Assembly: GCF_031157275.1 (NCBI RefSeq)
Contig: NZ_JAVIFW010000010.1
Span: 1-64,000 of the forward strand
Reading direction: 5' to 3'
DNA from: Streptomyces sp. LHD-70
GTDB lineage: Bacteria > Actinomycetota > Actinomycetes > Streptomycetales > Streptomycetaceae
Length of the DNA stretch: 64,000 nt
This document shows, piece after piece, positions 58,235 to 64,000 of the stretch. Each line of letters begins with the position of its first letter. Within the stretch, counting starts at the first letter, position 1. The notes under the pieces were generated by a model. It was not told the origin of the DNA. It searched no databases and was given only the letters and a program-made list of their open reading frames with translations. A program made the translations under genes and the position numbers.

Positions 58235-59464
58235 GTGAACGCATCCGAGATCGACTACGAGGCGGTGTTCCAGGCGCTGCCGAGCGCGGTGGCCCTGTTC
58301 ACCACCGACCTGGTGTACATCGACGTCAATGAGGAGTTCCTCAGCAGCTTGGGGCGTACCCGTGACCAGGTGGTGGGCCGCTACCTGCCTGATGCCTTTC
58401 CCGACAACCCCGAAGAACCCGCTGTGACGGGCATGGCCAAACTGCAGGCATCCCTGCGGTGGGTGGCCGCCACCGGGCAGCGCGACGCCATGACACTGCA
58501 CCGCTACGACGTGGAGCTCCCGGACCGGCCCGGGGTGTGGGAGGAGCGGTACTGGAGTCCGGTCAACGTCCCCGTCTTCGGCCCGGACGGAAAGGTGGCG
58601 CTGCTGCTCCACCGGGAGGAGGACATCACCGAGCTGGTCCGCTCCCGCAGTGGCCCGGGCAGCGACGACCGGGCGACAATGCTGGAGGCCGAGCTGGTCA
58701 CCCGGGCCCGGGAACTGCAGGAGGTCAACGAACGGCTGCGCCAGGCCCACGCCCGCGAACGCGAAGTCGCCCTGACTCTGCAAGGGGCGATGCTGCCCGC
58801 CTCCGGGCCGTTGCAGGATCACCGCGCAGCAGTGCGCTACCGCCCGGCGGTCGGAGCGCTGAATGTGTGCGGGGACTGGTACGACCTGGTCGACCTGCCT
58901 GACAACTGCATGGCGGTCGCCGTCGGCGACGTCGTCGGCCAAGGCCTGGCCGCCGCCGGCGTGATGGGCCAGCTACGCAGCGCTCTCAGTGCCGCTTCCC
59001 GCATCGCCGACGGCCCCGCACAGGCGCTGGAAGCCCTCGGCCTGTACGCCCGCTCGGTCGACGGCGCGGAGTCGACCACCGCGGTGACCGTCTTCATCGA
59101 CTACGACAGCCACATCATCGCGTACAGCAGCGCGGGCCACCCTCCGCCGGCCCTGCTGCACCGCGACGGCACCGTGGACTTCCTCGACCAGGCCACCGAT
59201 CCCCCGCTCGGAGCCCGCCCCGAACACGTCCCCCGCCCCCAGGCCGAGATCGAGTTCACCGAGGGGGCGGCCCTTGTGCTGTACACCGACGGGCTCGTCG
59301 AGCGCCGCCGCGAGGACATCGATTGCGGCCTGGCCAGGCTTGCCGACTCCCTCACCAGCCACCGCGGCGCCGACCCCGAAACACTCGCCGACGCCCTCCT
59401 GGCGGACCTGCTCCCGCCTTCCGGTGCCACCGACGACACCGCCCTCGTCGTCCTTCCCCTGTGA
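58235..59464 (+). CDS. PAS-domain PP2C-type (SpoIIE-family) phosphatase
   Basis: GTG 58235 is chosen. The 409-aa protein has an N-terminal PAS domain (ALPSAVALFTTDLVYIDVNE, RTRDQVVGRYLPDAFPD), a coiled linker (ARELQEVNERLRQAHARERE), and a SpoIIE/RsbU phosphatase domain with GDWYDLVDLPDN, AVAVGDVVGQGLAAAGVMGQ, YSSAGHPPPALL and ALVLYTDGLVERR. Metal-binding aspartates are in the expected places. Such enzymes dephosphorylate anti-sigma-factor antagonists in response to signals sensed by PAS. Confidence 0.93.
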   Translation: MNASEIDYEAVFQALPSAVALFTTDLVYIDVNEEFLSSLGRTRDQVVGRYLPDAFPDNPEEPAVTGMAKLQASLRWVAATGQRDAMTLHRYDVELPDRPGVWEERYWSPVNVPVFGPDGKVALLLHREEDITELVRSRSGPGSDDRATMLEAELVTRARELQEVNERLRQAHAREREVALTLQGAMLPASGPLQDHRAAVRYRPAVGALNVCGDWYDLVDLPDNCMAVAVGDVVGQGLAAAGVMGQLRSALSAASRIADGPAQALEALGLYARSVDGAESTTAVTVFIDYDSHIIAYSSAGHPPPALLHRDGTVDFLDQATDPPLGARPEHVPRPQAEIEFTEGAALVLYTDGLVERRREDIDCGLARLADSLTSHRGADPETLADALLADLLPPSGATDDTALVVLPL

Positions 59465-59823
59465 CCCGGGCGGCGCTTGGCTGAGCCGGCGGAGACACCC
59501 CCGGGGTCAGAACGGGTAGCGCTCGATCTCGGCCCGTACGGTCACCCGCTGCAGGTCGCAGAAGGTTTCCAGATTCGCCGGCATGCCGAAATGGCCGCCT
59601 GCTCCCGATGCCTTGAGGCCGCGAACGGGTTCGAGGTGTCCGCCACGTCCGCTCCCTCCGATCAGCGATCCGGCCACACGGTGCGGCCCTCGGCACGGTA
59701 CGTCGAATTCACCACCGCCCCGGAGCCGGCCGCCGCGTGCATTCGGCCGCGTCCGCCCGACAGACCGGGGTGCTGCGCCGTTGCCACCAGAGACCATCGA
59801 CGGCGGCGTCGGGGAGGTCCCGC
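59465..59823. other. Intergenic stretch with a possible gene remnant
   Basis: The minus strand from ~59590 to 59507 reads FGMPANLETFCDLQRVTVRA and ends EIERYPF, which looks like the C-terminal end of a real protein. Upstream of it the frame is low-complexity. It may be a 3' remnant of a lost gene. Nothing else is seen. Confidence 0.35.
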
Positions 59824-60903
59824 CTACCCCCGCGGCCGCCCCGTGCTCGCCCGCAGCACCACCTCGCCCGGTATGCGCTCCACCCGCGAGCGTGCGGCGC
59901 GCGGCTCCCGCAGCGCCAGGGCGATCGCGCTGCCTCCCATCCGGCTCAGCGGCAGGGCCACCGTCGTGAGAGGCGGGGTGAGTTCGCGTACGAGGGGGAT
60001 GTCGTCGAAGCCCGCTAGCGACACGTCGTCCGGGACCCGCAGGCCGCGTTCGCGCAGGGCCGCGAGCGCGCCCACGGCCATCACGTCCGTCACCGCGAAC
60101 ACGCAGGTCGGGCGGGCGCCGCGGGCGAGCAGTCCGAGCGCCGCCGCGTGGCCGCCGTCGCGGGTGAACGCGCCCTGCACCACCCGCTCTTCGGGCAGCG
60201 ACACCCCGGCCGCGGCGAGCGCCTCGCGGAAGCCGGTGAGCCGGTCGGCGACGGTGGTCAGCTCTGGCGGACCCGTCAGGACCGCGAACTCCCGGTGCCC
60301 CAGGGCGAGCAGAGCGCGCGCCAGGGCCGCCGCGCCCTCGCGGTTCTCCGGCAGTACGGTGTCGACGCGCAGGCTGCGGTGCCGGCTGACCACCGCGACC
60401 CGGCCGCCCGCCCTGGTGTAGGGGGCGAGTTCGGCGTCCAGGGCGCGTTCCCAGGCGCGGTCCTCTATGCCTGAGCCGATCAGCAGGATGGCCCGCGCGC
60501 GCTGGGCGCGCAGCATCGACACGTACGCGATCTCCCGGGCCTGGTCGCGGAAGGTCGAGGCCAGCATGACGAGCAGGTCGCGCTCGGCGGCCGCGCGCAT
60601 CACGCCGCTCGCGATCGCCGCGAAGTACGGGTCGCTGACGTCATGGCAGATCACGCCGACCGTGTTGTTGGAGGCCGAAGCGAGCGCCTGCGCATGGGCG
60701 TTGGGGATGTAACCGAGCTCGGCGGCCGCCGCGAGCACCCGGCCGCGCAGCTCCTCACGGACCCGAGTCGTGCCGTTCAGGGCGCGGGACGCGGTGGCGG
60801 GGGAGACGCCCGCCGCGTGGGCCACGGTGTGCAGCGTGACCGGGGGCGGTGCGGTGCTGTGGGGGTGGAGGCGTTCCTGGCGTGTGCGTTCCCGTTCACT
60901 CAC
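59824..60903 (-). CDS. LacI-family transcriptional regulator
   Basis: 359 aa. The helix-turn-helix (PVTLHTVAHAAGVSPATASR, residues 20-39) and hinge helix (AHAQALASASNNTVG) are followed by a periplasmic-binding-protein-like sugar-sensing domain. It is divergent from the ABC transporter genes, and the palindrome CAGAAAGCGCTTTCTG lies in between. The regulator probably represses that transporter and itself in response to a small molecule. Confidence 0.92.
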   Translation of the reverse strand: MSERERTRQERLHPHSTAPPPVTLHTVAHAAGVSPATASRALNGTTRVREELRGRVLAAAAELGYIPNAHAQALASASNNTVGVICHDVSDPYFAAIASGVMRAAAERDLLVMLASTFRDQAREIAYVSMLRAQRARAILLIGSGIEDRAWERALDAELAPYTRAGGRVAVVSRHRSLRVDTVLPENREGAAALARALLALGHREFAVLTGPPELTTVADRLTGFREALAAAGVSLPEERVVQGAFTRDGGHAAALGLLARGARPTCVFAVTDVMAVGALAALRERGLRVPDDVSLAGFDDIPLVRELTPPLTTVALPLSRMGGSAIALALREPRAARSRVERIPGEVVLRASTGRPRG

Positions 60904-61023
60904 TGCGCCCCCTTCGGGCGTCGTGGCCGGCCCCCGGGCGCCGACGGTGGGGGCTCGGAGGAAACTTCGGGACGACCTATTGACCGTGCTGTCGAGGGGT
61001 CATTAGCGTGGCCGACATGCTAG

Positions 61024-61039
61024 CAGAAAGCGCTTTCTG
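61024..61039. promoter_or_regulatory. LacI-type operator between the regulator and ABC genes
   Basis: CAGAAAGCGCTTTCTG is a perfect 16-bp palindrome with the central CG typical of LacI/PurR-family sites. An overlapping imperfect repeat GAAAGCGGTTTC follows at 61039-61050. It sits 121 bp from the regulator start and 228 bp from the permease start. Confidence 0.75.
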
Positions 61040-61053
61040 AAAGCGGTTTCGGG

Positions 61054-61220
61054 AACCAGGATCCGCCCGTACCAAGATCCCGAACCGGGATCCCAAACCC
61101 GGGTCCCGAACCCGGGTCCCGAACCCGGGTCCCGAACCCGGATCCCGAACCCGGATCCCGAACCCGGATCCCGAACCCGGATCCCGAACCCGGATCCCAA
61201 ACCAGGATCCGCCCGTACCA
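61054..61220 (+). repeat. 13-bp tandem minisatellite flanked by 21-bp direct repeats
   Basis: Nine near-identical units GAACCCGGRTCCC (61082-61198) with degenerate units at both sides. The array lies between two copies of AACCAGGATCCGCCCGTACC plus A (61054-61074 and 61200-61220). The unit is not a multiple of three and contains a nested palindrome, so it is not coding. Located in the leader between the LacI operator and the permease gene. Confidence 0.9.
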
Positions 61221-61266
61221 GCTCCCGCAGACTCGCCAACCACCGCCCTACACCGGGGAGTTACCC

Positions 61267-62130
61267 GTGAGCCAGAGCGCACTGTCCGCACCGCCCGCGA
61301 AGACCGCGGGCGTCGCCGTGCGAGAGCGGCCGGGCCTCGGCCGTCGGGTCGCCGAGGCCGCCGAGCACAGTTGGCGCCCGGTGGCCCTGCTGCTCGCCTG
61401 CTTCGTCGTCTGGTGGGCGATCGCCGCCGCCGAGCTGGTCGAGCCGTATCTCGTCCCGTCGCCGGGCGCCACCCTCGACGTACTCACCGAGAAGTCCGAC
61501 TACTTGTGGCAGCACAGCTGGATCACCACGTACGAGACACTGCTCGGCTTCGTCATCGCCGTGGTCGTCGGTGTGCTCGCGGCGGTCGTGATGGTGTACT
61601 CGACCACCGTCGAGAAGACGCTCTATCCGATCCTGCTGTTCGCGCAGGTGGTGCCGAAGATCGCGATCGCGCCGCTGTTCGTCGTCTGGCTCGGCTTCGG
61701 GATCGCGCCGAAGATCCTGATCGCCGTCCTGATCGCGTTCTTCCCGGTCGTCATCTCCATGGTCACGGGCCTGAAGGCGGTGGACCCGGAGATGCTGCAG
61801 CTCTCCTCGACCATGGGCGCGCGCCCCTGGCAGACGTTCGTGAAGATCCGGCTGCCCGCCTCACTCCCGCATCTGTTCTCCGGTCTGAAGGTCGCCGTCA
61901 CGCTCGCCGTGACCGGTGCCGTGGTCGGCGAGTTCGTCGGCGCCAACGAGGGCCTCGGCTATGTGATTCTGCAGGCCAACGGCAACCTCGACACCCCGAT
62001 GCTGTTCGCCGGGCTGCTCGTGATGTCGCTGATCGGCGTCGTCCTGTTCGTGCTCGTGGAGATCGCCGAGAAGCTGCTGCTGCCCTGGCACGCGAGCCGC
62101 CGGGACGCCTCGATGACGACCTCGTACTGA
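61267..62130 (+). CDS. ABC transporter permease (SsuC/TauC/ThiX type)
   Basis: The 287-aa permease has about six membrane spans and the EAA-type loop LKAVDPEMLQLSSTMGARPW. The sequence matches sulfonate/nitrate/thiamine-precursor-type permeases. GTG 61267 is used. It is the first gene of a three-gene importer whose second gene is a lipoprotein binding protein and third an ATPase. Its leader contains the minisatellite. Confidence 0.92.
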   Translation: MSQSALSAPPAKTAGVAVRERPGLGRRVAEAAEHSWRPVALLLACFVVWWAIAAAELVEPYLVPSPGATLDVLTEKSDYLWQHSWITTYETLLGFVIAVVVGVLAAVVMVYSTTVEKTLYPILLFAQVVPKIAIAPLFVVWLGFGIAPKILIAVLIAFFPVVISMVTGLKAVDPEMLQLSSTMGARPWQTFVKIRLPASLPHLFSGLKVAVTLAVTGAVVGEFVGANEGLGYVILQANGNLDTPMLFAGLLVMSLIGVVLFVLVEIAEKLLLPWHASRRDASMTTSY

Positions 62131-62173
62131 ACCGTCCAACTGCCGTTGTATTTCAGGCTTGTTGAGCCGCCGG

Positions 62174-62213
62174 AACCCGTATTCGTACCCGTACTCGCAC
62201 CCTTACTCGTACC
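62174..62213 (+). repeat. 12-bp tandem repeat in the permease/binding-protein spacer
   Basis: Three units of ACCCGTAYTCGY-type (62174-62185, 62186-62197, 62198-62209) and a partial fourth. The sequence could be part of the ribosome-site/leader region of the binding-protein gene. The other leader of this operon also has a short tandem repeat. Confidence 0.75.
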
Positions 62214-62246
62214 CACAGCCCGTCCCCTCGCGAAAGGGCCGCCCCG

Positions 62247-63284
62247 ATGACCCCGCGCAGAACCCAGACCGGCCGCACCCTGGCCGGACTCGTCCCGCTG
62301 CTGCTCGTCGCCGCCACCGCATGCGGCGGGGACGACTCGGCGACGACCACCAGCGCCGACGGCAAGACCCTGGACAAGGTGACGCTGACCCTCAACTGGT
62401 ACCCGTACGGCGAACACGCGCCGTTCTATTACGGCAAGAAGCAGAAGATCTTCGAGAAGCACGGCATCGACCTGCAGATACAGGCCGGCCAGGGCTCGCA
62501 GAAGACCGTGCAGGCCACCGGCGCCGGACAGACCGACTTCGGCTGGGCCGACACCCCGGCCGTGCTCGCGGGCGTCGAGTCCGGTGTGCAGGTCAAGAGC
62601 CTCGGGGTGTTCCTGCAGACCACGCCCGCGTCCGTGCAGTTCTTCGACGCCCAGGGCATCAAGGCCCCGGCCGACCTCAAGGGCAAGACGGTCGCGGGCA
62701 CCACGGGTGACGCGTTGTCCCGTACGTTCCCGGCGTTCCTCAAGGCCAACGGGCTCTCCGAGAGCGACGTCAAGGTCCAGAACACCGACCCCGCGGGCAA
62801 GATCGCCGCGGTGATCTCCGGCAAGACGGACGCGCTCCTCGGGTACGCGAGCGACCAGGGCCCGATCATGCAGGACAAGGCCAAGAAGGACGTCTCGTAT
62901 CTGCGCTTCTCCGAGCACGGGCTCAACTTCTTCTCCAACGGCCTGATCACCGGCGAGCGCACCCTGAAGTCCGACAAGGACCTGGCCGCCCGGATGGCCA
63001 AGGCCGTCAGCGAGTCGTGGAGCGCCGCCGAGAAGTCGCCGGGACCCGCGGTCGCCGCGATGGACGGCGCCTCCGGTCAACTCCCGCCCGAGAAGGTCCT
63101 GGCGGAGCAGTTCGAGACCACCCTGACCCTGCTGCACACCAAGGCCACCGAGGGCAAGGCGCCCGGGGTGAACGACGAGGCCGACTGGCAGCAGACCATC
63201 GACGTGTTCAAGGAGGCGGGCATGGTGAAGAACGCCAAGCCGGTCACCGACTACTGGGCCTCGGACGCGGCCGTGAAGGGCTAA
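62247..63284 (+). CDS. ABC substrate-binding lipoprotein (NMT1/THI5-like)
   Basis: The 345-aa protein has a lipoprotein signal (GLVPLLLVAATAC, Cys at residue 26). The NMT1-like domain opens with TLTLNWYPYGEHAPFYYGKK and continues with GAGQTDFGWADTPAVLAGVE and DLKGKTVAGTTGDALSRTFP. This fold binds aromatic, pyrimidine or sulfonate-type ligands. The ligand here is unknown; LacI control suggests a sugar-like or nucleoside signal. Confidence 0.9.
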   Translation: MTPRRTQTGRTLAGLVPLLLVAATACGGDDSATTTSADGKTLDKVTLTLNWYPYGEHAPFYYGKKQKIFEKHGIDLQIQAGQGSQKTVQATGAGQTDFGWADTPAVLAGVESGVQVKSLGVFLQTTPASVQFFDAQGIKAPADLKGKTVAGTTGDALSRTFPAFLKANGLSESDVKVQNTDPAGKIAAVISGKTDALLGYASDQGPIMQDKAKKDVSYLRFSEHGLNFFSNGLITGERTLKSDKDLAARMAKAVSESWSAAEKSPGPAVAAMDGASGQLPPEKVLAEQFETTLTLLHTKATEGKAPGVNDEADWQQTIDVFKEAGMVKNAKPVTDYWASDAAVKG

Positions 63285-63288
63285 CGAC

Positions 63289-64000
63289 ATGCCGACCTCG
63301 CCGAACGACATGAGCCTGCGCAAACCGTCAACTCCCGTGCACGGTGGGGCAGTTGCCGCCGTTGGGATCGACGCCGTCGACGTCCGCTTCCGTACGAAGA
63401 AGCGCGACGTCACGGCCTTGGCCGAGGTCTCGCTCGACGTGCGGATGGGCGAGTTCGTGGCCCTCGTCGGCCCCTCGGGCTGCGGCAAGTCCACGCTGCT
63501 CAAGCTGGTCGCCGGTCTGCTCGCCCCGTCCACGGGCGAGGTGCGGCTGCAGGGGGAGCGGGTGAGCGGGCCGCGCCACGACATCGGGTATGTGTTCCAG
63601 CGCGCCGCCCTCCTGGAGTGGCGCTCGGCCCGCCGCAACATCCTGCTCCAGGCCGAGATGCGCAGGATGCCGTCCGCGCAGGCCGCCGCCCGGGCCGACG
63701 AACTCATCGCCATGACCGGCCTGGAGGGCTTCGAGGACGCCTACCCGCACGAGCTGTCCGGCGGCATGCAGCAGCGCGTGGCCCTGTGCCGGGCCCTGCT
63801 GCACGAGCCGCCGGTGCTGCTCATGGACGAGCCGTTCGGCGCCCTCGACGCGCTGACCCGCGAGCAGATGAACATCGAGCTGCGCCGCATCTGGCGCGAG
63901 ACGGGCACGACGGTGCTGCTCGTCACGCACTCCATCGCGGAGGCGGTGTACCTCGCGGACCGCGTGGTCGTCATGAGCCCCCGCCCCGGCACGATCAGGG
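63289..64000 (+). CDS. ABC transporter ATP-binding protein (cut by window edge)
   Basis: ATG 63289 is used, 5 bp after the binding-protein stop; ATG 63310 is an alternative. It has Walker A GPSGCGKST, Q-loop YVFQRAALLEWRS, signature LSGGMQQRVALCRALL, Walker B VLLMDEPFGALDA and an H-loop VTHSIAEA. It belongs to the nitrate/sulfonate/taurine-type ATPases that pair with this permease class. The frame is still open at the window end. Confidence 0.93.
   Translation, partial: MPTSPNDMSLRKPSTPVHGGAVAAVGIDAVDVRFRTKKRDVTALAEVSLDVRMGEFVALVGPSGCGKSTLLKLVAGLLAPSTGEVRLQGERVSGPRHDIGYVFQRAALLEWRSARRNILLQAEMRRMPSAQAAARADELIAMTGLEGFEDAYPHELSGGMQQRVALCRALLHEPPVLLMDEPFGALDALTREQMNIELRRIWRETGTTVLLVTHSIAEAVYLADRVVVMSPRPGTIR

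Noticed and set aside
61082..61198. The 13-bp array considered as a CRISPR array
   Set aside because: Units are directly adjacent with no spacers and are far too short. No cas genes are nearby. It is a minisatellite.

Overview
The window reads as Streptomyces chromosome. GC and third-position GC are high throughout, and it carries lineage-typical families: an SsgA-like sporulation protein, two conservons, XRE/DUF5753 regulators, DUF6415, DUF6879 and DUF6283. All calls come from reading the sequence; no database search was run.

Left accessory part (1-14.7 kb). An IS5-type transposase tail abuts the truncated 5' end of a large DNRLRE protein that ends in a NucA/NucB-type DNase domain. A convergent unknown gene follows, then a small-protein/DUF6879/XRE regulator operon, then a compact peptide-modification (RiPP-like) cluster at 5.7-9.8 kb. 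That cluster holds DUF6415, three tiny overlapping genes, a radical SAM/SPASM enzyme, a translationally coupled 45-residue candidate precursor peptide, an APH-fold kinase, a SAM methyltransferase and a small membrane protein. A 25-bp motif lies upstream of both the regulator operon and the RiPP operon, which suggests joint control. The last gene of the cluster is broken by a stop codon and by a 0.8-kb cassette with about 40-bp inverted ends carrying a four-helix membrane protein. Decayed genes and a degenerate duplication follow (12.1-12.6 kb).

Integrative/plasmid-like part (14.7-33.2 kb). Mostly leftward genes: ParA-like and partner proteins, an Erf-type annealing protein, a helix-turn-helix protein, many small unknown proteins, DUF932, and at the right end a tyrosine integrase plus a truncated recombinase-like protein. 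At least five of these transcription units begin with the same promoter-like element (CCCGACAsC-N15-TAnnnT). Embedded within are an orphan Imm10-like immunity gene, a dead integrase with three lesions, and a two-component system divergent from an ABC exporter pair.

Core-like part (33.2-64 kb). SGNH hydrolase, Tat-exported M28 peptidase, AhpD-like protein, PPOX-class protein, MBL-fold hydrolase, and a lactate-use locus: FadR-type regulator, lactate permease and lutABC, with three matching TGGTCsGACCA operators. Next come a P450, an enoyl-CoA hydratase and two tandem conservons (sensor-like ATPase, roadblock, DUF742, small GTPase). The first conservon ends in a P450 without the usual ExxR motif and the second ends in a GAF protein. 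The window closes with a TetR locus, a PAS/PP2C phosphatase, and a LacI regulator divergent from an NMT1/Ssu-type ABC importer whose two leading spacers both contain short tandem repeats.
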